This document shows, one piece after another, positions 52,089 through 61,800 of a stretch of DNA of 64,000 nt. How positions within the stretch are numbered: the stretch's first letter is position 1; each line of letters starts with the position of its first letter. Both the position numbers and the translations under genes were made by a program. The notes beneath the pieces are model-generated. The model was not told the DNA's origin and did not search any database. It worked only from the letters and a program-made list of their open reading frames with translations. The stretch comes from Candidatus Hodarchaeaceae archaeon (GTDB taxonomy: Archaea; Hadarchaeota; Hadarchaeia; Hadarchaeales; Hadarchaeaceae), in assembly GCA_030018135.1 (NCBI GenBank), contig JASEGJ010000003.1, positions 1 to 64,000 of the forward strand. The letters run 5' to 3'.

Positions 52089-52502
52089 TTGGGCATCAAA
52101 GTCTTAGCCTTTGGCATCCTATCGGCGGCGATATTGGCAGGGGCGATGTTCCAAATTGGCAGCATGTATGGCTCTAAGGGAACGGAAACGGTTGGCAGCG
52201 TGTCCATCCGCGTCATCGTGGTGCAACCAGGAGAGAACCAATTGTTAAAAAATGAAAACGTGAGGATCTCGACAGGAACCACGGTTTTCGAGGTGCTGGA
52301 CCGAGTTGCGGATGTGGGTTATAAAAAATACCCAGGGGTGGGCAAATTTGTGATCTCCATCGACAACGTGGAGCAAACCCCCGACAAATGGTGGCTCTAC
52401 CAGGTGAACGGGGTCTACCCAAATATCGCGTCGGATAGGTATGCCGTGATGGACGGGGACAACATCCTCTGGGAGTTCACCTCGGAATGGCCCACCTTCT
52501 GA
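52089..52502 (+). CDS. Membrane-anchored DUF4430 protein (transcobalamin-like fold)
   Basis: 137 residues. One N-terminal membrane helix (LAFGILSAAILAGAMFQIGS) anchors an external DUF4430 domain: SIRVIVVQPGENQLLKNENV, TTVFEVLDRVADVGY, KWWLYQVNGVYPNIASD. Related domains bind cobalamin. It follows the S-like gene by 6 bases, so the two may form a cofactor uptake pair; ECF A/T ATPases are not in the window. TTG start. Confidence 0.8.
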   Translation: MGIKVLAFGILSAAILAGAMFQIGSMYGSKGTETVGSVSIRVIVVQPGENQLLKNENVRISTGTTVFEVLDRVADVGYKKYPGVGKFVISIDNVEQTPDKWWLYQVNGVYPNIASDRYAVMDGDNILWEFTSEWPTF

Positions 52503-52522
52503 CGATTTTCAGACGGGCCCCG

Positions 52523-53083
52523 TTACGAAAGCCTTCTTGCCGCGGCCCTCGCCCCAGCCTCGGCTTTTGCTACATCTCCCCCTGTCCCGATTATGATGAC
52601 GTCTCCTTCGCGAGGCTTAAAAATCTTCTTCAACTCGGAGCTGATTTCCTTGTTGACTTCTAGAAAGCCGTCCGGGAACTGAAGTTTGCCCGCCCTGAAG
52701 ACGAGCACGGTAGCTCCATCGGCACCAGCTTTAATCGCCTCATCGCGTTGCTCCACGCCCCGCCTAACCTTTGCTGCAGCATTTCTGACGATTATCGCGA
52801 CATCGACCTCGCCGACCGTTAAATCTCCAGCATCGATTTGCGCGCATTTGAACGCCTTTCCGAGTTCGCGCCTGCCCTTCTCAGTTATCGAGTGACCGCC
52901 CCTGCCCGAAGTTATTAGCCCACGTTTTTTCAGGCGGTTTAGGATCGTGCGCATACTGCCCTCGCCTATGCCAAGTTTCCCCGCCAATCTCTTGCGCCCC
53001 AGCGCCTTTTGCTCGGCGATGAGTTCTAGCGCCATGCGAACTTGGACCTCGGCGAAGTGCGGCATTGGCCCTGTGGCGGGCAA
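52523..53083 (-). CDS. DUF4443 winged-helix protein at the end of the arginine operon
   Basis: 186 residues. A winged helix (AEVQVRMALELIAEQKALGR, IGEGSMRTILNRLKKRGLITS) is followed by a DUF4443 domain of Asp/Val-rich strands (VGEVDVAIIVRNAAAKVRRG, GADGATVLVFRAG). It starts 1 base after the argF stop. It may be the operon's own regulator. Confidence 0.8.
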   Translation of the reverse strand: MPATGPMPHFAEVQVRMALELIAEQKALGRKRLAGKLGIGEGSMRTILNRLKKRGLITSGRGGHSITEKGRRELGKAFKCAQIDAGDLTVGEVDVAIIVRNAAAKVRRGVEQRDEAIKAGADGATVLVFRAGKLQFPDGFLEVNKEISSELKKIFKPREGDVIIIGTGGDVAKAEAGARAAARRLS

Positions 53084-53084
53084 G

Positions 53085-54008
53085 CTACATCACCACGCAG
53101 AGGATTGCTTTCTGGGAATGCAGCCTGTTCTCAGCTTGGTCGAAGACGACCGAGTGAGGCCCGTCTATTACCTCAGCGGTAACCTCTTCTCCGCGATGGG
53201 CGGGTAGGCAATGCATGAAGATTACGTCCTCCTTCGCATGTTTCAGAAGGCCGGCGTTAACTTGGTAGCCCTTGAAGTCCTTCATCCTCCTCTCTCGCTC
53301 CGCCTCGTGGCCCATCGAGACGAACACATCGGTGTAAATTACATCCGCCCCCTTGACCGCTTTTTTTGGGTCGTTGAGGATTTCGAGCTTAACCCCGCTG
53401 CGCTTGGCATTCTTCTGCGCCTGTTCCACTATTTCGGCGTTCGGTTCATATCCCTTCGGGCACGCGACTGAAATGTTCATGCCGACGAGCGTACACGCGA
53501 GCAGCAGCGAGTTGCACACGTTGTTGCCGTCTCCGACCCAAGCTAGCTTCAGGCCCTCCAGCCCGCCCTTCTTTTCCCTGATCGTCTGGAGGTCCGCGAG
53601 CGTCTGGCAGGGGTGGAGCAGCTCGGTGAGGCCATTTATCACCGGCACGCTCGAATTTCGCGCCAGCTCGACAACATCCTCATGCTTGAATAACCTAGCC
53701 ATCACCGCATCGACGTAGCGTGAAAGCGTTCTGGCCGTGTCGGCGATGGTTTCTCCTCGCCCAAGTTGAAGGTCGCCGGTGCCCAAGTAAATCGCGTGCC
53801 CACCCAGCTGGGTCATCGCGGCCTCGAAGCTGACACGTGTCCTCGTTGATGGCTTGGCGAATATCATACCAAGCGTCTTGCCGTGGAGCACCTCATGGGG
53901 TTCGCCCCTGCGCAGCTTCTGCTTGAGTTCGTCCGCCTTGTCGAGCAGAGCAATGATCTCCTCAGGGCTTAAATCCTGAGGCGACAGGAGATGTCTTCCC
54001 TTCAGCAT
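53085..54008 (-). CDS. argF: Ornithine carbamoyltransferase
   Basis: 307 residues. Carbamoyl-phosphate site [13 protein letters not shown], the [11 protein letters not shown] signature and [11 protein letters not shown] with the active Cys are all present. It makes citrulline. Overlaps argD by 7 bases. Confidence 0.97.
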   Translation of the reverse strand: MLKGRHLLSPQDLSPEEIIALLDKADELKQKLRRGEPHEVLHGKTLGMIFAKPSTRTRVSFEAAMTQLGGHAIYLGTGDLQLGRGETIADTARTLSRYVDAVMARLFKHEDVVELARNSSVPVINGLTELLHPCQTLADLQTIREKKGGLEGLKLAWVGDGNNVCNSLLLACTLVGMNISVACPKGYEPNAEIVEQAQKNAKRSGVKLEILNDPKKAVKGADVIYTDVFVSMGHEAERERRMKDFKGYQVNAGLLKHAKEDVIFMHCLPAHRGEEVTAEVIDGPHSVVFDQAENRLHSQKAILCVVM

Positions 54009-55192
54009 TTCCCCACCTCCGTCAGGATTTGGTCGAGCTCCTTAATTAGGCGATCTACGTGTTTGCGTTCGACTATGAGGGGCGGCACGAACCTTAGAAC
54101 TTTGTCAGCCGTGCAGTTTATCAATAAACCCCTCTCCCTTGCCTTTGCCACCGCCGCATCTGCGATCTGCTTACTTGAAAGTTCCATCCCGAGCATGAGC
54201 CCAAGCCCTCGAACGTCGAGCACGCAGTCATGTTTGTCCTTTAACTCGAGCAAGCGCTTCTTGAAATATTTGCCGATCCTCGCGACGCGCTTGGGGAGCT
54301 TCAGCCGCAGCATGGTCTTGATCACCGCCTTCGAAGCCTCGCATGCGAGGGGGTTGCCGCCAAAGGTTGAGGCGTGATCGCCCGGGGAGAATGAAGCCAT
54401 AACGTCGCCCTTGGCGCCGAAGCAACCTATCGGGAAGCCCCCTCCGAGAGCCTTTGCCATCGTTACAATATCGGGAGTTACCCCCCAATTCTGGCAGGCG
54501 AACCATCGCCCTGTTCGTCCCATGCCCGTCTGGATCTCGTCGCAGATCAGGAGGATGCCCCGCTCATCACAGAGCTTTCTGAGCCCGGGCAGGAAATCGT
54601 CGGAGGCAACGTTTATCCCCCCTTCCCCTTGGACGGGCTCGACGATCACCGCGGCGGTTTGATCGGTCGTCGCCTTCTCCACGGCCGCAAGGTCGTTGAA
54701 CGGCACGAAATCGAAGACCTTGGGGATCAGCGCCGCATAGGGCTCACGATAGGAGGCGTGCCAAGTTGCCCCTACTGTAGATGCCGTCCTGCCGTGGAAC
54801 GAGCCTTCCATGGCTATGATGCGTTGGCGCTTCGTGTGTTTGACCGCGAGCTTGAAGGAGCCCTCGACGGCCTCAGCGCCGGAATTGCAGAAGAAGAACT
54901 TGTCTATACCCTGAGGAGCGACTTGAGCGAGCAGTCCAGCTAGTTCAGCCTGCGGTTGGATGTAGTAGAGGTTTGAAACGTGCATCAGTTTCTTAGCCTG
55001 CGTAGAAATCGCTTTTATGATTGCCGGATGGCAATGACCCAGAGCACAAACCGCTATTCCACCGACGAAGTCGAGGTATTTCTTTCCCTCGATGTCGCGG
55101 ACGAACATTCCCTTGCCTTCGACGAGGCAAAGGGGCTGGCGTCTGTAGGTCTGGGCGACGTAGCGCCCGTCTAACTCTTGAATGCGATGCAT
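54002..55192 (-). CDS. argD: Acetylornithine aminotransferase
   Basis: 396 residues, class-III PLP aminotransferase. [31 protein letters not shown] (cofactor Asp) and [12 protein letters not shown] (PLP Lys) are present. It converts N-acetylglutamate semialdehyde to N-acetylornithine. Contiguous with argB (no gap) and argF. Confidence 0.95.
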   Translation of the reverse strand: MHRIQELDGRYVAQTYRRQPLCLVEGKGMFVRDIEGKKYLDFVGGIAVCALGHCHPAIIKAISTQAKKLMHVSNLYYIQPQAELAGLLAQVAPQGIDKFFFCNSGAEAVEGSFKLAVKHTKRQRIIAMEGSFHGRTASTVGATWHASYREPYAALIPKVFDFVPFNDLAAVEKATTDQTAAVIVEPVQGEGGINVASDDFLPGLRKLCDERGILLICDEIQTGMGRTGRWFACQNWGVTPDIVTMAKALGGGFPIGCFGAKGDVMASFSPGDHASTFGGNPLACEASKAVIKTMLRLKLPKRVARIGKYFKKRLLELKDKHDCVLDVRGLGLMLGMELSSKQIADAAVAKARERGLLINCTADKVLRFVPPLIVERKHVDRLIKELDQILTEVGKC

Positions 55193-56077
55193 TCATTGCC
55201 CTCGTTCGATCATCGTACCTATACCGCTCTCAGTCAAGATCTCGAGCAAGAGGACATGAGGCATGGTGCCTTTGAGAATGTGGCACCGCTCGACGCCGCT
55301 CTGTATGGCCTTCAGACAAGCATCGACCTTGGGTATCATACCCTTCTTGATCACCCCATCCTGTATGAGCTTCCGCGCCTCGTCAACTGTCAACACCGAA
55401 ATTAAGGTTTTTTCATCGTTTGGGTCTCGCATAACCCCAACGACATCCGTGAGCAGGATGAGCTTTTTTGCATGCATGGCCCCGGCGAGTTCGGCGGCGG
55501 TGATGTCGGCGTTTATGTTTAAACTGTGACCTTCGGCATCCACACCGATTGGCGTGATCACCGGGATGCAGCCCCCTTTGATCAAGTTATGGATGATGGT
55601 CGGGTCGATCTTTTCCACCTCTCCGACGAGCCCGAGGTCGACTTCAACTTCCTTTCCCTTGCTTGTGGTCATCTTGTGGATGAGCTTGCGCGCGCGGATG
55701 AGGTTCCCATCCATCCCGGAGATCCCGAAGGCTTTTCCCCCGTGGTGGTTGATCCCGAGGACTATCTGCTTGTTGATCTTCCCGGCGAGCTGTTCGTGCA
55801 GGATCTCCATCGTCCTCTCATCGGTGACGCGAAGCCCCTCGATGAACTTAGGCTTGATCCCCAGCTTGCGCATTTCCTCGCTTATCTCCGGGCCGCCTCC
55901 GTGGACCACCACTATCTTCATCCCAAAGAGGTTGAGGAGGACTACATCTTGGAGGAGGGTATCGAGCATCTTTTCGCCCCCTAGCACGCTGCCGCCGATT
56001 TTGATGACGATGATTTTGCCGTGAAAGCGCTGAATGTAGGGTAGTGCCTCGAGCAATACCGACGCGCGATCTTGCAT
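55193..56077 (-). CDS. argB: Acetylglutamate kinase
   Basis: 294 residues. IIVIKIGGSVLGG, VVVHGGGPEISEEMRKLGI and the central SGMDGNLIRA motifs match amino-acid kinases of this pathway. ATG 56077 has a GGAG site six to seven bases before it; a GTG at 56089 is the other option. It is the start of a second arg transcript (argB-argD-argF-DUF4443). Confidence 0.94.
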   Translation of the reverse strand: MQDRASVLLEALPYIQRFHGKIIVIKIGGSVLGGEKMLDTLLQDVVLLNLFGMKIVVVHGGGPEISEEMRKLGIKPKFIEGLRVTDERTMEILHEQLAGKINKQIVLGINHHGGKAFGISGMDGNLIRARKLIHKMTTSKGKEVEVDLGLVGEVEKIDPTIIHNLIKGGCIPVITPIGVDAEGHSLNINADITAAELAGAMHAKKLILLTDVVGVMRDPNDEKTLISVLTVDEARKLIQDGVIKKGMIPKVDACLKAIQSGVERCHILKGTMPHVLLLEILTESGIGTMIERGQ

Positions 56078-56113
56078 CTTTATCTCCACAATTTCACTTC
56101 ATTGTTATGTATC

Positions 56114-56123
56114 TTCTTAAAAA
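56114..56123 (-). promoter_or_regulatory. Putative TATA box for argB-argD-argF
   Basis: On the minus strand the sequence reads tttttaagaa, centred about 30 bases before the GTG/42 before the ATG of argB. It lies in the only large gap (178 bases before the ATG) of the arginine cluster. No other element was seen there. Confidence 0.45.
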
Positions 56124-56255
56124 CATTTGTAAACGACGTAAGCGTCAAAGTAAAAATCTTGATCGCTGGATCGATGTTTTTCTAGGCACGCACAGCTGTG
56201 AAGTTAGGGGAAATTGGTTATTTTTTAGATTCTCAAGCAATCTTGGTGAACCTCA

Positions 56256-57488
56256 TCAGGTGGTGTACCTCGAGTTTATCCTCACGTAGTCATAGGTCAG
56301 GTCGCATCCCCACGCGACTGCCTCGGCCTTCCCCGCGGCCAAGTCCACATGGACCTCGATCTCCCGACAGCGCATTATGTCGCGCGCTCGCTCGAGGGCT
56401 CGCCTTGGCTTGGGCTTGCCCCGTTCGACTAGGTTGACCCGCCCACGATCGCTCACAAACTCCAGGCTGATCTTGGACGGATCGAAGGAAGCTCCGGAGT
56501 ACCCGAGCGCGGCGATCACGCGGCCCCAATTTGGATCTCGGCCAAAGACGGCGGCCTTAACGAGGTTCGAGCCAGCCACAGCGAGGGCCGCTCGACGTGC
56601 GTCCCCCTCGTTGCGCGCGTTTTTTACCCGTACCTCGATTAGGTGGGCCGCGCCTTCCCCATCCCTCACGATCATGCGCGCGAGTTCGATGAGCACATAG
56701 TCCAAACCGGATTGGAACATTTTGTCGATGTGTTTGATGGTTATCGGGCGATTTTTCGCGCGCCCATTTGCCATGATCAATACCATATCATTTGTGCTTG
56801 TATCGTCATCGACGGTGATCATGTTAAAGCTCCGCTCAACGGAGTTTTGGAGCGCAGCTCTCAAGGCAGCCGGGGTCACCGTGGCATCGGTCACGATCAA
56901 TGCCAACATGGTTGCAACCCTCATCCGCGGTCGGATCATGCCTGCGCCCTTGGCTACCCCAGCGATGTTGATCGTCGTGCCGTCCTCCAGGTTAACTCTG
57001 ATCGCGATTTCCTTTGGAAATGTATCGGTCGTCATGATGGCCCTTGCGGCGTTCAAGCTCGCCTCGCGTGAGCTGGAGAGCTCCTCGACTGCTGCCCTGA
57101 TACCTGCCTCTATTCGACGCATGGGGAGACGCATTCCTATGAGGCCAGTCGACGCAACGGCGAGGTCATTCGAGCGCAGCTTGAGAAGCTTGGCAGCGAG
57201 CCGTGCCATCTGGCGCGCGTCCCGTATCCCCTGCTTGCCGGTGTATGCATTCGCGTTGCCGCTGTTAGCGACCACCGCCGCGAGCTTGCCGTCCTTGAGG
57301 TGCTCCATTGTAACCAAAAGCGGCGCACCCCTGACTAGGTTGGTTGTAAAGGAGCCAGCAGCCGGCACCGGGCCATCCTCGCTCACCAGCATCATGATGT
57401 CCAAGCCGCGCCGCTTGACGTTTGCCCTAACCCCCGCCGCCAAAAAGCCAGGCACTGCGGTTAAGCCGCCCTCCAGCACGGTGATCAT
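56256..57488 (-). CDS. argJ: Ornithine acetyltransferase/N-acetylglutamate synthase
   Basis: 410 residues. The self-cleavage region GVAKGAGMIRPRMRVATMLAL has the nucleophile Thr in ATML. ANSGNANAYTGKQG and DRGRVNLVERGKPK-like ends match. It recycles the acetyl group from N-acetylornithine, so the pathway runs in the economical cyclic form; no argA or argE is needed. Eight bases after argC. Confidence 0.95.
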   Translation of the reverse strand: MITVLEGGLTAVPGFLAAGVRANVKRRGLDIMMLVSEDGPVPAAGSFTTNLVRGAPLLVTMEHLKDGKLAAVVANSGNANAYTGKQGIRDARQMARLAAKLLKLRSNDLAVASTGLIGMRLPMRRIEAGIRAAVEELSSSREASLNAARAIMTTDTFPKEIAIRVNLEDGTTINIAGVAKGAGMIRPRMRVATMLALIVTDATVTPAALRAALQNSVERSFNMITVDDDTSTNDMVLIMANGRAKNRPITIKHIDKMFQSGLDYVLIELARMIVRDGEGAAHLIEVRVKNARNEGDARRAALAVAGSNLVKAAVFGRDPNWGRVIAALGYSGASFDPSKISLEFVSDRGRVNLVERGKPKPRRALERARDIMRCREIEVHVDLAAGKAEAVAWGCDLTYDYVRINSRYTT

Positions 57489-57496
57489 GGCTTCAC

Positions 57497-58525
57497 CTAT
57501 GGGCGTAGCGGCGGGGTTTCCAAGCCCCTCGCCTCATCGATGCCGAACATCAGATTCATGTTTTGGATCGCCTGACCGGATGCGCCCTTGATGAGGTTAT
57601 CGATCGTAGATACCACCACAAGCCTTTTCCCCTCGGCGTCGCATTCGACCCCGACATCGCAGTAATTCGACCCCGCGACGAAGTTGACCTGCGGCAGATC
57701 TTCCAGCACGCGCACAAAGCGCTCGCCGCGGTAAAACTCTTGATAGAGCTTGAGCACCCTCTCCTTAAACATTGGCTCACGAGCGAACACGTGCATGGTA
57801 GATAGGATGCCTCGCACGATCGGTATGAGGTGCGGGGTGAAGAATGCCTTGATTTCCCGTCCGGCGAGTTTACTCAGCTCCTGATCTATTTCGGGGCCGT
57901 GGCGATGGGTCGTCACTGCATAGGCGCGGACATTTGAGCCGCAGGTGGGGTGATGGGTAATTTCGCCGGGTGCGGCCCCGGCTCCAGAGGTGCCGCTCTT
58001 GGCATCGATCACTATATGTCCAAGATCGACGAGATGTCCCTTGACGAGCGGCGCTAAACCCAGGACGGCGGCAGTTGGATAGCAGCCGGGGTTGGCGACG
58101 AGTTCGGCCCCCTTTATTTCATCGCGGTAGAGCTCCGGCAATCCGTAGACCGCTTTAAGGTGCGGGCTCTCGTGTTTGACGTAGTGCCGTTCAAACACCT
58201 TGGGGTCGTCGAACCTATAGTCGGCACTAAGGTCGACCACTTTCGCACCGCCCTCTAAAAGCTTTGGGACAAACTTCATAGCAATCCCATGTGGCGTGGC
58301 GGTGAACACGACATCAGCTGCTTTACCTATCTTTGCATAGTCTGGCTCAGCTATGGTTAAATCAACCAATCCCCGCAAGTTTGGGTGTACCCTGTGTAAT
58401 GGCTGACCGGCGTTTTTAATGTCATACGCACCGACGAGATTTACATCCGGATGGTTCGCCAGAAGCCTGAACAGCTCGCCCCCAGCATATCCAGATGCCC
58501 CGATGACGGCAGCGGTTATCGTCAA
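57497..58525 (-). CDS. argC: N-acetyl-gamma-glutamyl-phosphate reductase
   Basis: 342 residues. NADP-binding AAVIGASGYAGGELFRLLAN starts it; ANPGCYPTAAVLGLAPLVK includes the active Cys; GVECDAEGKRLVV is typical. It overlaps argH by 4 bases. Confidence 0.96.
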   Translation of the reverse strand: MTITAAVIGASGYAGGELFRLLANHPDVNLVGAYDIKNAGQPLHRVHPNLRGLVDLTIAEPDYAKIGKAADVVFTATPHGIAMKFVPKLLEGGAKVVDLSADYRFDDPKVFERHYVKHESPHLKAVYGLPELYRDEIKGAELVANPGCYPTAAVLGLAPLVKGHLVDLGHIVIDAKSGTSGAGAAPGEITHHPTCGSNVRAYAVTTHRHGPEIDQELSKLAGREIKAFFTPHLIPIVRGILSTMHVFAREPMFKERVLKLYQEFYRGERFVRVLEDLPQVNFVAGSNYCDVGVECDAEGKRLVVVSTIDNLIKGASGQAIQNMNLMFGIDEARGLETPPLRP

Positions 58526-60003
58526 CGCACCCTTCTCCTCACGTCTTTCAACAGTTTTGTCTCCGCCTTTGCAATCGCCCTCGCTCGTGCGCGCACCAGC
58601 TTTTCCCTGTTTTTAACGGCTCTCCTTAGTTGATTTATTTGCCCTTTTATCACCTTCGGCGCAGGTCCACCGAGCGTGCCTCGAGCCTCCACGCATTTTT
58701 CGGCATCCCAAGCTTCTTTAAACTCCTTTTCTGTGAGCGAGATTCCCTTGCCGAGGATCTCGCGGCATGCCGCCTGCAAATCCTCGATGCTTAATGCCCG
58801 CGGGGATTTGTGCTCTTTCACGGCCCGAGCGACCATTCGGCCAACTACCGCGTGCGCGTCCCTGAACGCCAACCCAGCTCTGCGCACGAGCGTGTCGGCG
58901 AGTTCCGTTGCGGTGGCAAAGCTCATCTCTGCGCGCTCGCGCATGACCTCCGGCTTAGGCTCGATTGCACCCATGAGTTTTGACATCGCCTTCAAGCTAT
59001 CCCTTGTCTGGTCGATGGCGTCCCAAAGCAGGGGAGTGAGATCCTGGAGGTCCAAGTTATATGACTGCGGCAGGGCTTTCATTACGGCCAATGCACCGAC
59101 TAGGTTGCCGGTCAAGCGTCCTGCCTTCGCGCGGGCTATTTCTGCAACCACCGGGTTTTTCTTCTGAGGCATTATGCTGCTGGTCGCTGCAAACTCGTCG
59201 GGCATCTCGATCATGTCAAACTCGGCCGAACCCCAAAGCACGAGCTCATCAGCTAACCTGCTCACATTCACCATTGAAATGGCCAGAGCTGATATTGTCT
59301 GAAGGGCAAAGTCCCGACCACCGACGGCGTCGATGGTGTTCTCCAGGATGTGCTTAAAACCGAGCAACCGAGCGACACGCATCCGATCGATGGGAAAGCT
59401 CGTTCCAGCCAAAGCGCAGGCGCCCATTGGACAGGAGCTGGCCTGTTCTAGCGCGTGCGAGAGGCGGTCCGCATCCCGGAGGAAAGCCGATGCATGGGCG
59501 ACAAGGTAGTGGGCGAAGGTTGTTGGCTCCGCAACTTGGAGGTGGGTATAGCCGGGCATTATTGTCCTAGTGTTTTTTTCGGCGAGGGCTATCAAATTGC
59601 CTATCAGCTCGAGGAGCGCGGCCTGAACTTCCAAAAGGTCCTTTCGAAGGGTCATGCGAATGGCGGCGGCGACTTGGTCGTTACGGCTCTTCGCCGTGTG
59701 AAGTTTACCTCCGACCTCCTCGTCGGTGGCCGCAATGACGAACTTCTCAACGGCCATGTGGATGTCCTCGAGCTCCGGCCGTAGCTCGAGGGCTTCCACG
59801 CCCCGCTCATGGAGTTCATGAAGCGCACGAAGTATTGCGGCGGCATCTTCCTCAGGGATTATACGGCGTTCAGCCAGCATGATGATGTGCGCCATGTTGA
59901 TCTGGACAACTGGCTTAAAAATCCGGACATCGGCCCGCATTGAGGAGGTGTACTCGCTGATCATCTCATCCGTCGGCGGCTTGAGGCGTCCTCTGCGCAA
60001 CAT
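58522..60003 (-). CDS. argH: Argininosuccinate lyase
   Basis: 493 residues. TAKSRNDQVAAAIRMTLRKD, TIMPGYTHLQVAEPTTF and the signature SSIMPQKKNPVVAE are all present. It releases arginine and fumarate. Thirty-nine bases after argG. Confidence 0.96.
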   Translation of the reverse strand: MLRRGRLKPPTDEMISEYTSSMRADVRIFKPVVQINMAHIIMLAERRIIPEEDAAAILRALHELHERGVEALELRPELEDIHMAVEKFVIAATDEEVGGKLHTAKSRNDQVAAAIRMTLRKDLLEVQAALLELIGNLIALAEKNTRTIMPGYTHLQVAEPTTFAHYLVAHASAFLRDADRLSHALEQASSCPMGACALAGTSFPIDRMRVARLLGFKHILENTIDAVGGRDFALQTISALAISMVNVSRLADELVLWGSAEFDMIEMPDEFAATSSIMPQKKNPVVAEIARAKAGRLTGNLVGALAVMKALPQSYNLDLQDLTPLLWDAIDQTRDSLKAMSKLMGAIEPKPEVMRERAEMSFATATELADTLVRRAGLAFRDAHAVVGRMVARAVKEHKSPRALSIEDLQAACREILGKGISLTEKEFKEAWDAEKCVEARGTLGGPAPKVIKGQINQLRRAVKNREKLVRARARAIAKAETKLLKDVRRRVR

Positions 60004-60042
60004 CCTATCTCCCTCACTCTACTTTTACCACAACTTGTTTGA

Positions 60043-61224
60043 TCATCTACCCTTCTTTCTGGCACATGCAATTTTTTGTTGCAACCCATACAATTTTATG
60101 AACGCTTCCGCGTCGGCGCCTTTCCAACTTGCCATCTGTGCGTACCGTGCGACATCTTCGCGCACGAGGGAGTATGGGGATGAAACGCTTACCTGAATTG
60201 CACTCATGTGATCCAGTTTCATCACCGTTTCCCCCGTCACAACCTTTTGAGTTGAATCCATGAAGGCTTCTATGTCTCGCACCAGTGGCTCATAAAACAA
60301 ACCACGGTAAGACATGTCCGCATAGGTACTCTCTAGAGGGGTTTTGGTGGCAAGCTGGTGTCGCGTGAGCACAAGCCTTTCAAGCGCCCTGTGCGCCTCG
60401 ATCAGCAGGAGCAAGCCCGGTGCTTCAAATGCCTGAAAACCTTTTATCCCAACCGTTTCGTCCTCCACGTAAAGTCCCCTTCCGTACCCGTGCGCCCCGG
60501 CCACCTCGTTCAACTTCTGGAGGATCTCTATTCCATGCATTTTCTTTCCGTCCAACGCGACGGGAACCCCTTTCTCGAAGGAAATTTTAACATATTCGGG
60601 TTCTCTTTTCCTTACTTTAGTTAACACCCATACTTCCTCACTTGGCTCCTTGTTTTCGTCTATTTCTGAGCCTGAAATAGTTCGCCCGAAAACATTTTCG
60701 TTGATGGTGTATTTTTTCGTCGCATTTTTCACGCTGAATCCTTTTTTCTCCAAATACTCTATTTCCTGCGGCCTTCTTATCCCGAGCTCTCGTATGGGCG
60801 CGATTATTTTAAGATCCGGAGCCAAGCACATCGTAGTTATGTCGATTCGCACTTGGTCATTTCCCGCCCCGGTGCATCCGTGCGCAACCGCGCTAGCTTT
60901 TTCCTCAGCCGCGATCTCGATTAGATGTTTTGCGATGGTATAGCGGTCGGAGCACATGAGGGGGTACACTCCCTCATACAACGCGTTTGCCTTGATGATG
61001 TAAGAGATTATCTCGTCGAAGATTTCTTTTTTCGCATCGACAAAATAATGTTTTATTGCGCCCAACTTCTTTGAACGATTTTCGATGTACTTCAATTCTT
61101 CTTTACTCAGTCCACCAGTATCTACCGTTGCGGTAATCACGTCAAACTTTTTTTCTTTTAAGTAGAGCAAACAAAAACTCGTGTCTAAGCCACCAGAAAA
61201 AGCCAATACAACTTTTTCGGTCAT
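60043..61224 (-). CDS. argG: Argininosuccinate synthase
   Basis: 393 residues. The ATP-PPi motif AFSGGLDTSFCLL, HGCTGAGNDQVRID and the C-terminal region are standard. It joins citrulline and Asp. First gene of the leftward arg operon, divergent from the ferredoxin/AOR genes (137 bases between starts). Base composition is A/T-richer than the rest of the arg genes. Confidence 0.97.
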   Translation of the reverse strand: MTEKVVLAFSGGLDTSFCLLYLKEKKFDVITATVDTGGLSKEELKYIENRSKKLGAIKHYFVDAKKEIFDEIISYIIKANALYEGVYPLMCSDRYTIAKHLIEIAAEEKASAVAHGCTGAGNDQVRIDITTMCLAPDLKIIAPIRELGIRRPQEIEYLEKKGFSVKNATKKYTINENVFGRTISGSEIDENKEPSEEVWVLTKVRKREPEYVKISFEKGVPVALDGKKMHGIEILQKLNEVAGAHGYGRGLYVEDETVGIKGFQAFEAPGLLLLIEAHRALERLVLTRHQLATKTPLESTYADMSYRGLFYEPLVRDIEAFMDSTQKVVTGETVMKLDHMSAIQVSVSSPYSLVREDVARYAQMASWKGADAEAFIKLYGLQQKIACARKKGR

Positions 61225-61361
61225 TTACTCCACCCACCTACAATAGCGTCTCAGTTTTTATCACTATTTAGTTCGGGTATATCAATAAATCTTTAATCAT
61301 CCCGAAAGCTTTTTAGCAGCCGTTCTCCAATCGCTACGGTTGAAGTTCCACGGGTGCCTAG

Positions 61362-61796
61362 ATGGGAAGGATCGCGTACGTGGGTGAAGGCTGTACCGGA
61401 TGCAAAATCTGCTCTGTTGCCTGTGCTTATGCGCACGATCGGACATTTGGCGTCAAGGCGGGCCGCATTTGGGTCGTCAAGGAGGAGCCACTTACAGATT
61501 ATCCCGTTGTTTGCGTCCAGTGCGCTAAGCCCCGGTGCCAAGAAGTTTGTCCGGTGGCGGCCATCAGCCGCGTTAACGATTTGGTGCTTGTCGACGAAAA
61601 TGCTTGCATAGGCTGTGGCGCGTGCGTCGAGGCCTGTCCGTTTGGTGCGATAATTTTGCATCCCGCGAAGCGCATCGCGATTAAATGCGACCTCTGCGGC
61701 GGCAATGAGCCACAATGCGTAAAGTTTTGCCCAGCGGACGTATTGAAACTCAAAGAGCTCGCAGCCGTGGCGCAGGAGAAGCGGACTAAGGGGTGA
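61362..61796 (+). CDS. HycB-like ferredoxin with four [4Fe-4S] clusters
   Basis: 144 residues with 16 Cys in four sets: CTGCKICSVAC (~residues 11-21), CVQCAKPRCQEVC (~51-63), CIGCGACVEAC (~82-92) and CDLCGGNEPQCVKFC (~109-122). It is an electron-transfer subunit partnered with AOR-type enzymes (as in archaeal WOR5/HycB pairs). The AOR gene follows by 4 bases. Confidence 0.93.
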   Translation: MGRIAYVGEGCTGCKICSVACAYAHDRTFGVKAGRIWVVKEEPLTDYPVVCVQCAKPRCQEVCPVAAISRVNDLVLVDENACIGCGACVEACPFGAIILHPAKRIAIKCDLCGGNEPQCVKFCPADVLKLKELAAVAQEKRTKG

Positions 61797-61800
61797 TATC

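Noticed and set aside
56722-57591. 289-codon open frame opposite argJ
   Set aside because: It mirrors argJ coding constraint; argJ motifs are complete on the other strand.
52523-61224. LysW-type (carrier-protein) lysine/arginine pathway
   Set aside because: No lysW or lysX; argJ is present and the genes match the classical acetylated route.
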